Assembly (NCBI GenBank): GCA_037693485.1
Contig: CM075351.1
Span: forward strand, 98,412,001-98,476,000
DNA: 64,000 nucleotides
Origin: Kitagawia praeruptora
Lineage: Eukaryota > Streptophyta > Magnoliopsida > Apiales > Apiaceae
Direction of reading: 5' to 3'
Shown: positions 44,771 through 56,780 of the stretch, piece after piece
Layout: every line of letters starts with the position of its first letter
Position numbering within the stretch: position 1 is the first letter of the stretch
The notes under the pieces: generated by a model
The model's database searches: none
What the model was told of the DNA's origin: nothing
What the model saw: only the letters and a program-made list of their open reading frames with translations
Program-made: the position numbers and the translations under genes

Positions 44771-44960
44771 TTAATATTTTAATTTTAATTATTAAAAAAA
44801 TAAATCTTAGAAGATAATAAAATAAATAAAATAATACATATTTGATACTCCCTCTGTCCCGGTTGTTTCTTTACATGGATGTAATATTGTTAAAATAAAT
44901 GAAGTAGTGGGTGTAATAGTGATTTTATTATTAAAATAAGTGAAGTAGTGGGTGTAATAG

Positions 44961-47900
44961 TGTGACACCCCCCAAATCCGGGGTCAGAAGATTTGGTTGT
45001 CACGCGAAAATCCTCAAAATAAAACATCTGTTTAATAATAATCATTCATTTGGGATTGTCCAACAATGGAAATAGAACATCTGTGACCCCAACATACCAA
45101 GATCTTTTAAGGTTATAGGGCTAGAAACAAGAATCCAAATTCCATTAGATAAAAAGCATTTCTTTCTTCACAACATTCTCTTTGATCAAATCTTAAACCA
45201 CTGGTGTAACTTCGATAAGAAGTACGCCAGGCTAACTAGAGCATCACATAATAATATTAATAATAATAAATATTAGAACTCAATTATATAAAATAGATCT
45301 TACACTAAATCCAGACATCCTGAGCCAAGTCATCTTCGAAATAGCATCATGCTTCTTCTCTTTCTGAGTTGTGCGGATACGTCTCGCCAAACTACCTTAC
45401 TGAAATGTTAGAATTTACAACAGCAAGTATGAGCGAAAGAAATGCTCAGCAAGCGTATAAAAATTTTGATATAAAACCAGGATTAGTGGGGCATAAAAAT
45501 CAACTGAAATGTATAACAGTTTATAGAGAAACTGAATCAACAACTGTGATATAATTCAAATCATAACTGAAATCATTTGGCATGTCATAAAAATGAATCA
45601 TCTGCCAACTCACAATATTTGGCATGTCATAAAAATGAATCATCTGCCAACTCACAATATATAATAGCCATTCGGCCGATATGGATTGGATACACTTTAA
45701 CACCACTGCCCCTGATCAGGCAATAAGCAATGGGACCCTCTATAATCTTCCGGTATGTCACCATACCGGTGTTATAGTTCGGTTTTCTTAAAACACCATC
45801 ATTCCCCACGATCAGGTTATGGGGAAAGTGGGACCCTCTATAATCACGGTATTTCATTATACTCGTTTTATAGTTCGGATTTCTTATGGTACCAAAATAG
45901 GCAAGTAATGTTAGCCTATAGGAAGATGGTATGGTTACCATATCCTCCTTAAATATAGCTGGACCAACTACTCGATGTGGCCTCCTACGCTTTACTATTT
46001 TCCAATCCAATAGAGCAATTTCCGAATTCAACAGGAAATGCTTAGTTTTAAATACAGGTCATATCCCATTATTACTACGATAATGAGGATATGAAGAGTT
46101 TATCTAAAACAATTCCCCACATCAAGGGTACCAATATCAAGCAACTGTGTTCGCACAAAAATATTTAAGAATCACAAATAGCTCTGAATAATAGCTATTC
46201 GTCATGATATGAATAAATGAAACAGAAAATAAAAAGTGTTTAGGATGATCAAGAAAATACTTGCCTCTGGTCCTTAGCTGTTGCGCAAAGTCGAGGTAAC
46301 CCGTCTACCTTCTTCTTCTATCTTACGTCATCACATCCTCTGTTGATCATTCGTTGGTTTGACGCTCTTGCGATTGCCACGAGTCTGATCCGTTGACATC
46401 GAGCCTGCGCGTCTACTTCTATAGTCACACCCCAGACAATACTTCAGCCTCTAGACGAGATTCTGATATTTTATAAACGCTTACAAACTCAAGTTAAACG
46501 TATTAACCATGCTTACCAATATCTTTGTCCGATGAAAATAATTGGAAATGTCCCCTTTGAACATAGACGTTTTCCCGGTGTTAAAACACCTCACAATAAA
46601 TCCAACAATCCACAAACAATGCCTTCATCTCAACCTTCTTTATTACAATCCACAAACAATACCGCATCCATCTCCAACCTTCTTCATAACCCACAAAGAA
46701 TATTTCATCCATCTCCAATTTCCTTTATTAAACATTTACTTATCTCCGTTGACAAACCTAAATCAATACTTACCAATTAATCCTCGATAAAGAAATAGAA
46801 ATATAATTACAACGCTTAACTCTCGAAATAAACACTTTGATAATTCACATAGCACGTACAGAGATTCAATAAGTAGATTACATAATCACATAGCACGTAA
46901 TTCACATAGCAGATATGACTCACAAATAAAAGAGCATTCAAAGTATTTTTAGAATATTTAAAAATATTTTTAAATCACTTAAAAGAATTTTAGAAGATTT
47001 AAATACCCTTTTTGAATAAAAAACGATTGCTAATAAACCCTCCGGGTAATTATTGAATCTCCAAAATATTTTTATAATTACCTAATCCGGGTTTATAAAT
47101 AATTTTAGAATTTTAAAACTATTTTTACCGTTCCCGGATTATTTTTAGGATTTTAAAATAATTTTATTACATTTTAAACAAATAAAACAAATAAAGAAAT
47201 AAATATTAAAGGTAAAATAATATTTAGAAAATAAATAAATCATTTTATTTTCCAAAATAATTAAATCTGATTATTTTCAATTATATTTAAATAATATTTA
47301 ATTAATTAAATTAATTGATTAATATTAATTAACCAATCAATTTAAATTAATTAAGATATTAGCTAAATAAATTTAAAATAATCAAATAAAATAAATTTTC
47401 GAATAAAAATAATTTATTAAAATTTTAAAACTATTTTTCAAAATTAAAAATAAATTTTCGGAATTTAAAAATGATTTATCGAATTTCTGAAAATAAAATT
47501 CGAATTTATAATAAATTTTTGAAAATAATTTTCCAAAATCATTTTTCAGAAATTGGTTTTCAGATTTTAAAGATCAAACGTCACTGTTCATCACCATCTT
47601 TGTATGAATGCTCGAAGAACAACCACCTCCAACAATGGAGGTTCTCCAGTTTCCGGCAACCGGAAACAAATCCGGCCAAACTCCGACCTCCCTTAAAACG
47701 TACCATTTGCTACGTTTTAAGCACCAAACACGCTCCAAATCAAATTATAAACTCAACCATGCCAACCAAACAAACCCAGAATTAATCAAATCAAAAATCC
47801 GGCAAAAATCGAACCAAATCCGGCGACCTTCAAAATCAAAACCGACGAACTCTAAATCGGACACCAAATCATACGTTCTATATACGAAATCGAAGCCCAG

Positions 47901-48858
47901 GAGTTCAATGACTCATATCAATCATCAAAAACACCAAACAATCATTAATCAACCCGGAAAATTGAAAATTATATCTCACCCCCACAAAATCGATTTCGAG
48001 TTTTAAGATACTAAAAATCAAACAAAAATTATCATGATACTCCTGAGATTATATACAATCTATAGACACTAACCACATCAACAACAAATCATCCTACAAT
48101 CCAAAATAAATTCGAGAAAATTCGAATATTAAACTAAAATTATAAATTTTCGATTCAAGCAAATTAGGATGTTAAAACGCACATAAACATGTAGTAGAGA
48201 TCAAGAGATTCAGTTTGGTTACCCATATGAACGATTTGGATGCCGAAATCACTGTCAAAAGACTGTTTGATCTTCAAGAACACCAAGAACAAATACTAGA
48301 GAATTTCCATAAAATTAAATCAGAAAATCTGATTTTCTAATTATTTTAGTAAATAAAAATAATTCAGATGCTATTTATATTAATCAAAAATTAATACCCC
48401 AAAAATATTTTTAACCCCTAATTAAGATTATTAGACCTTAAAAATAATTTTTATGGGATAAAAATGTAAAATTTTTATTTTTAAACAAATACAATATATA
48501 TGTCAAAATTTTCCAAAAATTATGAACATTACAAAAATTACAAAATAATGCATCTTTAAATATCCTATCATTATATAAAAATAATTTTATAAAAAACAAG
48601 GCTTCAGATTCAGTGTAGGGGCTGGATCCGGAAATTAAAATGCAAAATAACTGTATTCTAAAAATATAAAAATTACAGAAAAATAGAATAAAATATTCTA
48701 TGATACACAGAAGTCACATAACACGTATAAGATAATTTTCCTATTTAATAAAAATCATAACGCGTTTAAATGCATTAAAAATAAACTAATACACATTAAA
48801 ATCAACTAAAAATATATTTTAATATAATAAATTACACGTAATTTTCCGGGTCGTTACA
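44961..48858 (-). mobile_element. Solo LTR of element A family
   Basis: 3898 bp with TSD AATAG on both sides (44956-44960 and 48859-48863), no PBS, PPT or internal region. It is the reference for the A LTR. It contains a 47-bp tandem duplication (about 45577-45660), degenerate tandem repeats of about 45 bp at 46600-46745, and a very AT-rich stretch (46920-47560). No coding sequence is supported; the small ORFs (45627-46031, 47608-48006 and others) lack motifs. Solo LTRs arise by recombination between the two LTRs of one element. Confidence 0.95.
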
Positions 48859-48937
48859 AATAGTGTAAAGTGTTGAAAAAGTAAAGTGAAGTAGTGGATG
48901 TAATAATGTACTTTATTGTTAAAAGTTACTATTTTGA

Positions 48938-49320
48938 CAGCCTGTTTGGCAAAACATGCTTAAAGGAAAAACAGGCTTTAAGTTGTTTGGCAACATTAGC
49001 TTTAAGCCGGTTTTAAGCTAAAAAATTGCTTTAAGTCATAAGTTCCATTTAGGTACTTTTGACTTATGACTTATGACTTATGGAGTTTTTTTTTTCTTTT
49101 TTCACAATTCTTGTAAAGTTTAAATATTATGAATTTTAAATTTTTTTTAAGTCAAATTTCACTTTAAGTCAAAATTATTAAACTCCCATTTAACTTTAAG
49201 TAAAATTACCCAAACACTATCATTCAACTTAAAGTAAACAACTTCACTTTTTTCTTTAATTTAAAAACACCCTCATTAAGTCAAAAGTAACTTATTTTAA
49301 GCAATCCCAAACACCCTCTG
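48938..49320. mobile_element. Second MITE within the Stowaway MITE (family uncertain)
   Basis: About 383 bp with inverted ends CAGCCTGTTTGGC / (inverted) CAGAGGGTGTTTGGG, with TGCTTAA inverted a little further in. It is absent from the equivalent place in the relative at 56172-56424. I could not identify a convincing TSD. The ends resemble hAT or Harbinger-type MITEs. Confidence 0.6.
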
Positions 49321-49390
49321 AGTAATGTAAAGAATTGGTGGGACGTCCCAAAAAGGAAATTGTAAAGAAATAGATGGAACAGAGGGAGTA

Positions 49391-50700
49391 GTATTCTAAA
49401 TGATAGTTTTTTGGTTGTATATTGAAAATAGATAAATACCTTTTTTAATTTATTATGTTGTTAACGTGAATTGAACCTAGAAATTTGTGAAGTAGTTTAT
49501 AAGATAATATAATTGATTAATAATAATATGTTGAAAATAGATAATACAAATTTTTAACTAAAATATGTTGTTGAGGAGAATGGAACCTTGAAATTTTTGG
49601 AGTAATTTATAAGATGATATAATTGTTTAATAATAAAAAATAGATGGGATTCGAACCTTGAATCTATAAGAGTATTTTATATATTATAAAAAGAATATTA
49701 TTTTAGCATTACATCCAACGGTTCTCATTAATATATCTCAAAATCCAATGATTGCTATTGAGTATACCAAAAATGTGTACCGTACCAAAAAAAATGTACC
49801 AAATTACCAACCAAATAGAGGCTAGTTTGCTTATAAATAGTACTAGCTTATAACCCGTGCGATGCACGGTTGCTTTAATTTGTTACTTTAAAATACATAC
49901 GTACATATAAATATAATTAATAAAACTGTTTTTATTTTACTATTTTTTTGACGAATTACATAAAAATTGTTTTTATTTAACTTTTATTTAATAGAAAAAG
50001 TGAAATTTATCTAATCATGCAAACATTTTTTCGTTTTTTATACAAAATTTTCTATATTGTAAGTGTTTTCCAGATTTTGTGTAATTTTTTACTATATAAC
50101 TTATTACTCGTGTGATGCACACAGATGTTTTTTTAATATTTTTTGTTTTTTACCCATATTTTCATATATATTTTTTAATTAGTAGGAAAATAAATTATAG
50201 AATATAATAAAATATTGTAATACATGTTTGATAATATTTTTAACGATAGTGTTTTAATAATTAATAATATGTTATTGACAGAAATTGAATCTTAAACTCG
50301 TGAGAGTAGTTTATAAATCAATATATATGTTTAATAGAGATTTGTTGTTGGTGGGATTCGAACTTGGAACCTATAAGAGTATTTCAAATATTAGAAAAGA
50401 ATATTCTTTTAGCAATAGATCCAACGGTTCTTATTTATTTATCTTAAAATCTAACAGTTGTTGAGTGTACCAAAAAGAGTGACAAAAAAAAGTGTACCAA
50501 ACTGACAACCAAATATACACTATTTCGCTTATAAGTTATAAATAGTATAGTATAGATGTAAGGAAACCGTTGAACAATAATCTTCGCTCCGTCACTGTTC
50601 AAAAGCTATTAATCATTCTATATATAATATGAGAACAAGGGATATTTTAGGGGTATTTTGAGCCAATAAATCCTCTGTGAAATTACGAGTTTGCCCTTAT
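49391..50700. other. Gene-free stretch with a diverged dispersed repeat
   Basis: No supported gene. Two related blocks, about 49640-49880 and 50340-50560, share GGGATTCGAAC, AAGAGTATTT, (A)TCCAACGGTTCT and GTGTACCAAA in the same order and at similar spacing. The bases following the first block read ATAACCCGTGCGATGCACGG, a short dyad. A weaker relative of the same family is at 57430-57740. It may be a decayed non-LTR or DNA element; I cannot name it. Confidence 0.55.
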
Positions 50701-51216
50701 ATATTACAAAATTACATTAATTTGCCACTCCCTTATTTGAATAAAGAGAAAAAATAAGTTATTTTGTGTTTTTGGGGAATTGAACCCACAACCTCCTTCA
50801 TATATTTCTTCCTCCAAACCATTATGCCACATTATGCTTTTTGGTATGGAGTTAAAACTCTTTTTACATAAGTTCGACCTCTCTATTATCCTGTTTTTAC
50901 CATTATTTTAACTTATGAGTAAAAATAGTAATGACAAATATTAGTTTCAAAATTTGAAATATTACAAAATTACATTGATTTGCCACTCCCTTATTTGAAT
51001 GAAGAGAAAAATTAAGTTATTTTGTGTTTGTGGGGAATTGAACCCACAACCTCCTTCATATATTTCTTCCTTCAAACCATTATGGCACATTATGTTTTTT
51101 GGTACGGATTTAAAACTCTTTTTACATAAATTCGACCTCTCTATTATCATGTTTTTACCATTATTTTAACTTATGAGTAAAAATAGTAATGACAAATATT
51201 AGTTTCAAAATTTGAA
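50701..51216 (-). repeat. Tandem pair of about 258-bp SINE-like units
   Basis: Two head-to-tail copies (50701-50958, 50959-51216) with few differences. On the minus strand each has a Pol III-type A box (TGGCATAATGG at 50829-50819; TGCCATAATGG at 51087-51077) and, about 32 bp on, a B box (GGTTCAATTCC at 50786-50776; 51044-51034). Box sequence and spacing are as in tRNA-derived SINEs. I see no clear poly-A or TSD, so the assignment is tentative. The ORF at 50962-51150 is not believed. Confidence 0.55.
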
Positions 51217-51548
51217 ATTTTACTTTTCAAAATGTGGTACGTAATTATATACACTAATTTAAAAATTATATTCCACTCACTTAATTTTAATGAGTTTATT
51301 TATTTTTGTTGTGAATTGAATCATTAACCTCGTCCAAACAATTCATATTTATTCTATTTTACTACATATATTTTTTGTTTTTAGTTAAATTTTTTTAGAT
51401 GAATTCGACCTCTTATTTATTCTATTTTTAATACTACTTTAATTTTTGAGCAAAAGATAATGGTGTTTCACATTACTTTTAAAATATTGTATTTTAGTTT
51501 ACAAAACATGGTAGGTGATTATATATACAACTAAATTAAAAATTGATA
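51217..51548. repeat. Diverged third relative of the 258-bp unit
   Basis: It retains GTGAATTGAATCATTAACCTCGT and a downstream TTCGACCTCT ... TTTTTGAG(C/T)AAAA in the same order as the preceding units, but with many changes. No gene is seen. Confidence 0.45.
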
Positions 51549-51553
51549 ATAAT

Positions 51554-52852
51554 TGTTAGTCACAAAGGCATGTCTGTATACATCTAATAACAAGCCTAAT
51601 TGTTTGTAATGCTTTACATTACTTACATGACTTCTTAACTGAGGGAACCTCTAGTTGTAGAGTTTCTACTTGTTGTAGTACTTAAAATAGGCATCAAATT
51701 CTACCTGTGTAACTGTAATTAAAGTCAGAGAATAATGCTTGAAAGAAGTTCCAAGAATCATGCCTCAAGCTTGAAGATCAAGACTGTCAAAATAAACACA
51801 GTTAGATTTTGGAGAATGAAGATTTGCCTAAGTACCAATTCGAGAAGTGTTTTGTTCTATTCGAGAAGTCTAGCATTCGACAAGTCAAAGATTCGATATC
51901 TGTAAAGACACTGTTCGACATCTCTGAAAGTCAACAAGTTAAAGTGTCATTCGATAACTCAGAGATTCGACATGTCTAATACTCTATTCGAGAACTCAAG
52001 AAGTCAACAAATCAAAGTGGTATTCGAGTTCTCTAAGAGTGAACAAGTCAAAATTTCATTTGATATCTCAAAAACTCAGAAAGCTATTCGATATCTCAGG
52101 GATTCGATAAGTTAAATGCTCTATTCGACAACTCAAGGATTCCTGAACAAAAGAGCTATTCGAGAAGTGATTCGATATGTCAGCTTTGCAGTATTTGAGA
52201 ACTCAGAGTTATCGATCAATTCAATTCTAGTTCTCAAATCAATTACTGAGTTACTTCTCGAATACAATCTTGGAGACAAAATACTGGAGAAATTGTACAA
52301 GTCAGAAACCTGAACAAGCCAAAGCACTTTATGGACCACAAACTGTAAGGTACTTTGGAAAGCCTACAAAGAAGCTTAGAGAGATGTACAAGAGACAAAG
52401 AGCTAAAGAAGTGGATCTAAACAGAACTTCAAGAAGTCAAACTTGTAGCCGTTTGGATGCTCACTCAAATAGGATAGACACACTAGAAAGTAATTTATCC
52501 TGTAACCTTATTTGCAGTAAGTAGGTTGTATTCATGTTCTATAAGGATACAACCTCACTTCTTTAGTTAACAAGTTTTTCATATATACACATTCAAGAAT
52601 ATACTTCTCTCTGAGAAAAACGAAGCTGAGAATACTACCATTTGTATTCACAAGTTGTAGCAAATCTTTATCTAATAAAATATTAAAATAAAGTGAAGAT
52701 TGTGTCTTGTGTTATTCATTATCCGCACCTATAGCTCTACACACACATAACACATATATTGCTACATTCACCAAACAGATTCAAGAACAAGAAAAGTTCA
52801 AGGATCCATTCATCCCCCCTCTGTATTCTTTTCATGTGTTCAATATTCAACA
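51554..52852 (+). mobile_element. Solo LTR of element B family
   Basis: 1299 bp, TGTTAGTCAC to ATTCAACA, in the opposite orientation to B, with TSD ATAAT on both sides (51549-51553, 52853-52857). It is clearly related to the B LTR over its whole length but more diverged, so it is older. It keeps the cluster of TTCnnGAA/TTCGATATC words (about 51840-52265) and the TTCTATAAGG box near 52537 in the same geometry. The small ORFs at 52116-52313 and 52270-52524 are repeat-derived. Confidence 0.93.
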
Positions 52853-52987
52853 ATAATATCACGCGATGTTAATTGTTTTATTTTCAATTAATTAAACATT
52901 TCTTACATATAATATTAACTATAAATATTTTATATTTTTACAAAACAATATATAATTAAAAGATGAGATACTTAAAAATGTCAGATA

Positions 52988-53279
52988 CTCCCTCCGTCCC
53001 TCATGGTTCTTTACATGGGGGATGGACACGGAGACCAAGAAAATGTGTAAAAAATGAGTAAAGTTAGATGAAAAGTGGGTAAAGTGATGGGACCTATTAA
53101 TATTTAATAATAGATTTGAGATAGTGGAGGAAAGTAGTAGGTGTAATAGTGTTTTTTATTGTTAAATATATGAGATAGTGGGTGTAATAGTGGGAGAAAC
53201 TTACTATTTTTGGGATGTAAAGAAATGAGAGGGACACCCCAAAATAGTAACTGTAAAGAAATGAGAGGGACAGAGGAAG
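52988..53279. mobile_element. Stowaway-type MITE
   Basis: 292 bp with ends CTCCCTCCGTCCCTC / (inverted) CTTCCTCTGTCCCTC, flanked by TA. It shares GTAGTAGGTGTAATAGTG and TGTAAAGAAATGAGAGGGAC words with the other copies. Confidence 0.85.
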
Positions 53280-53281
53280 TA

Positions 53282-54293
53282 GTATAAAAGTTAAAAAAAA
53301 AATGAATCTTGTTAAAATAGCCGAGAAAGATAAACTTCCTTTAAAAAAGATCATATAATATATAATAATACAAAATATATGAATAAGTTCATATCATATG
53401 TATTGTATAATACATATACAGAAATTTTGGTTGGAAAGAATATTAAAAAAATTCAAAATAAATTATAAAAAGGATTAAAATATAAGTCGAGTTAACAATT
53501 AGAAATTAGTATATTGCATAGCATGCACATACACAAAATATTACGATCGATCAATCACATTATATACTATGAGGTAGTTAAAATTATTTGCCTAAAAAGA
53601 TAAATTTTTTAATTATGCATTTAGTTTTTTTATATACTGATTGGACAACATCTTTATTGTGAAACATTACGTGGGTAAATAATATGTTTCTTCAGTTGTC
53701 AAAATTATAACTGGTTTATGAATAAATATGTCATTCGTGTACGACTCATTTATTTTATGATTGTATTCTTAAATATATCTTGAAAGAGAAAGACATCACA
53801 AGAACTTTATTTCTCCCTCTTATGTATTGACTAGATTCTTTATGAAAGAATGGCAAAAAAATGAGGATAAAATATTAAATAATATCACTCCAAAAATTGA
53901 TTAATAGTGATAAAAAACACTAAGGAGAATTAAATTGAAAACACCCCTTTATTATTTAAATTTTATGTTCTCTTAACCAAATTTATTATAATAACAAATT
54001 ACTAGATGTCTTCTACTCGTGATATAAATTTGTACAAATTGGTGTAAATGTGTTATACTATATCAAACACATTTATATGTCACGAAATATCTTATTTTTA
54101 GTGTTTATCTGAATAATTAAATCAAATTTTTTGTAAAACAAAATTGAGACATTATAACAAATATGTTTCAACGGAAACTATACAATCATGTCCATATATA
54201 TTCTTTAAATCGTAAAAATAAACAAGTTTACATCAATTTCTAGAAGATGACCCGTGCCTCGCACGGGTTATTATGCTATTGGATATTATTGAA
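53282..54293. other. Gene-free intergenic stretch
   Basis: AT-rich, no supported ORF. At 54240-54275 it includes GATGACCCGTGCCTCGCACGGGTTA, with a perfect 7-base dyad CCCGTGC/GCACGGG that resembles the one at 49854. Confidence 0.6.
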
Positions 54294-54665
54294 TGAACTG
54301 TAGTTTTGAAACAGATAACTTTACTTACACCTGTGTATAAACAAGAACTGTATGTATACACTGGGAATTACTTTCCTAATATTTCAATGAAATGAAACAT
54401 ACTTACAATATTTATAGCTACTAGACACAAGGTGGTGCCTATTACTTAGCAACTAGAAACCTACCACTAATCCACTACTGTACTATCCTGATAATACTCA
54501 AACAACCTACACGTCCTAGTCCTCAGCTACTACTACGGAAACAAATGCAACGTTCACATACATGTACACGTATTTATTTTTAAACAAATATCTAAAAAAT
54601 AAGTTTAAGATTAATTTCCAACAATCACCCCCTTAATCTTAAACTTGTCTCGTCCAATCCTTCTA

Positions 54666-54831
54666 GCCCGTATGGCTTTTCAACTGAGCCCGTATGGCTA
54701 TTAAACTGAGCCCATATGGCTATTGAACTGAGCTCGTATGGCTTTCAACTTAGCCCGTTTGGCTCTTCTTATTTGCCCGTCTGGCACGTCACTTATTTGC
54801 CCGTCTAGCACATCTTCTTTGCCCATCTGGC
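54666..54831. repeat. Eight-unit, about 22-bp array of GCC-N5-GGC dyads in element F
   Basis: 11-bp cores start at 54666, 54688, 54710, 54732, 54753, 54775, 54799 and 54821. Six of eight keep both arms (GCC...GGC) while the five central bases vary (CGTAT, CATAT, CGTTT, CGTCT, CATCT). The spacing is 22, 22, 22, 21, 22, 24 and 22 bp, not a multiple of three, so this is not a coding repeat. Confidence 0.85.
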
Positions 54832-55258
54832 CATCTTATTTCTGTCATAATAATGCTTGTTCATCATTAAAGCAAAGCCGACACATTACTTTAACATTAG
54901 AAACACCCTCCTTATCGATCTTATCGCCAATCTTCATCCGTCTGGCATAACCCTTCGCAACCAAATTGGACACGGCCGCCTTTTTTAGCATCCCCACCTT
55001 GAGTGCCCTCCTTGAGCACACTGATGTCGAAATTCTTCCGACAATGAAACGTTCACTTGACTTTGAACACTCAACATACACAGACCAGGCGCACCAAGCT
55101 ACCCAGAAACTGCTCCCCAACCTTAGAAACTGCTCCCCAACCTTAGAACTGCTGCAGTTAGCTCCTCTAGAAACTGCTGCCTACCTTACAATCACCTACC
55201 AGGTGAGACCAAGTCTATCACTGAACCACGGCCTCACCTGAAGCTGGAACCACCTGAT
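54832..55258 (-). other. Element F internal region, remainder
   Basis: A 91-codon minus-strand ORF (55120-54845) has no motif that I recognise. A 22-bp direct duplication (AACTGCTCCCCAACCTTAG) lies at about 55105-55150. Confidence 0.6.
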
Positions 55259-55603
55259 GCTCTGATACCAAATGTAGTTTTGAAACAGATAACTTTACTT
55301 ACACCTATGTATAAACAAGAACTGTATGTATACACGAGGAATTACTTTGCTAAAATCTTAATGAAATGAAACGTACTTACAATATTTATAGCTACTAGAC
55401 ACAAGGTGGTGCCTATTACTTAGCAACTAGAAACCTACCACTAATCCACTACTGCACTATCCTGATAATACTAATACAACCTACACGTCTTAGTCTTCAG
55501 CTACTACTACGGAAACAAATGTAACATTCACATACATGTACACGTATATATTATTAAAATAAATATTTAAAAAATAAGTTTAAGATTAATTTCCAACATG
55601 AAC

Positions 55604-56169
55604 ATCTCATTAATACTATTTATTTTGTTTTTCTAGAAAATTTCTATGTATTAAAAAAAAAAAAATGAATGGGATAAAAATTTGAAAATTAGCTCACTCC
55701 TAACTCACTCCTAAATATATTATAAACAATTAAGCTCTTAGCAAGTTATTACATTGATTTGTGTGTCAACTCTAACAATGCTCTCTATTATGGCTCTTTA
55801 TTTTATATTTTATTCATATTTCAATTTCACTTGGACAAACAATCAATAGATAAGAGAGAAAAACCACTATTTTATTAATAAAATATTAAGTTAAGAGCTA
55901 CTAGTTGCTCCTAAAATAGAGGAGAGAGAAGAAGCTCTTAACTTTTTAAAGAGCCTCTAAGAATCTCTTAGTGCTTAATTTTTATTCTCTCTCCTCATTT
56001 TTTGAATTAAGAATCTTGGAGATGCTCTTATACCATTCTGATAGACAACGGGATTAGGATTAAATAAAGTTAGCACTAACTAATCCCGTGTAGTCGACGA
56101 GTACAACTACTACTACTGTAGGAGTACTGGCTGAAGAAAAGATAACATAAATTATTTCTTGTGTAGTAG
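55604..56169. other. Gene-free intergenic stretch
   Basis: AT-rich. It contains several copies of AGCTCTTA / TAAGAGCT and CTCACTCCTAA words (55685-56030), suggestive of a decayed inverted-repeat element, but no clean termini can be set. Confidence 0.45.
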
Positions 56170-56171
56170 TA

Positions 56172-56424
56172 CTCCCTCTCTCCTGCCAATTTTTTTACAT
56201 GGATGGATTTAATTTTGTTAAAATAAATGAAGTAGTGGGTGTAATAGTAATTTTATTGTTAAAATAAGTGAAGTAGTGGATGTAATAGTATAAAGTGTTG
56301 AAAAAGTGGAGTGAAGTAGTGGATGTAATAATATATTTTATTGTTAAATATTATTATTTTATTAATGTAAAGAATTGGTAAGACATCCCAAAAAGGAAAT
56401 TGTGAAGAAATGGATGGGACAGAG
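56172..56424. mobile_element. Stowaway-type MITE, uninterrupted relative of 44848-49388
   Basis: About 253 bp flanked by TA. It carries the same GAAGTAGTGGGTGTAATAGT, AAAGTGTTGAAAAAGTGGAG and AATGTAAAGAATTGG sequence in order. The right terminus is shortened or diverged (GGGACAGAG). Confidence 0.8.
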
Positions 56425-56426
56425 TA

Positions 56427-56775
56427 AATAATTTTTATATTTAGCCGTACCAACTAGCAAATATTATATGTCTGCATAATGACTTTAATATCTTTATACA
56501 CGTCCCTTTCATTTTGGGTCAATGATTCTTTTTCGTATTTTTTTTTGTTTCCTTCTTTGATCAAAATTATACAACATATATGTAAGTATGTAACCTAGGA
56601 AAACAGTTGTATAAAATTATTTTAATCACGCCAATTAACAAACAAATCCACGTGCATCAGTGCATGTGAACTGCTAATTAAGCTGTAAGCACTGATTTAA
56701 CACAAGTATTTTAAATGACTTTGATTTATTCTACCACGAGCATGTAAAATAAATGAAAACAACACATATTTTTTG
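56427..56775. other. Gene-free intergenic stretch
   Basis: No ORF or repeat recognised. Confidence 0.5.
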
Positions 56776-56780
56776 AATGA

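Larger units (their letters stand above)
44848..49388. mobile_element. Stowaway-type MITE (Tc1/mariner), interrupted by a solo LTR and a second MITE
   Basis: The termini CTCCCTCTGTCCC and (inverted) CTCCCTCTGTTCC are flanked by TA on both sides. The MITE's own sequence is about 257 bp (44848-44960, 48864-48937, 49321-49388). An uninterrupted relative at 56172-56424 shows the order. Internal repeated word GAAGTAGTGG(G/A)TGTAATA. Confidence 0.85.
54299..55598 (-). mobile_element. Element F: small TRIM-like non-autonomous LTR retrotransposon
   Basis: LTRs of 325 and 326 bp (54299-54623, 55273-55598) begin TGTAGTTTTG and end TTCCAACA. The TSD is TGAAC (54294-54298, 55599-55603). The PPT-type run ATCACCCCCTTAA follows the left LTR. 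The iMet PBS (GCTCTGATACCA) is at 55259-55270. About 635 bp lie inside, with no recognisable protein. The LTRs differ at several sites (for example CCTGTGTATAAAC / CCTATGTATAAAC), so the insertion is older than A-E. Confidence 0.93.

Noticed and set aside
50776..50829. tRNA gene suggested by A and B boxes
   Set aside because: No cloverleaf with an acceptor stem or anticodon arm can be drawn. It fits a SINE-like unit better.
54845..55241. Overlapping 91-codon ORFs inside element F
   Set aside because: On opposite strands in the same repeat-rich sequence, with no motif. At most one could be real and neither is supported.
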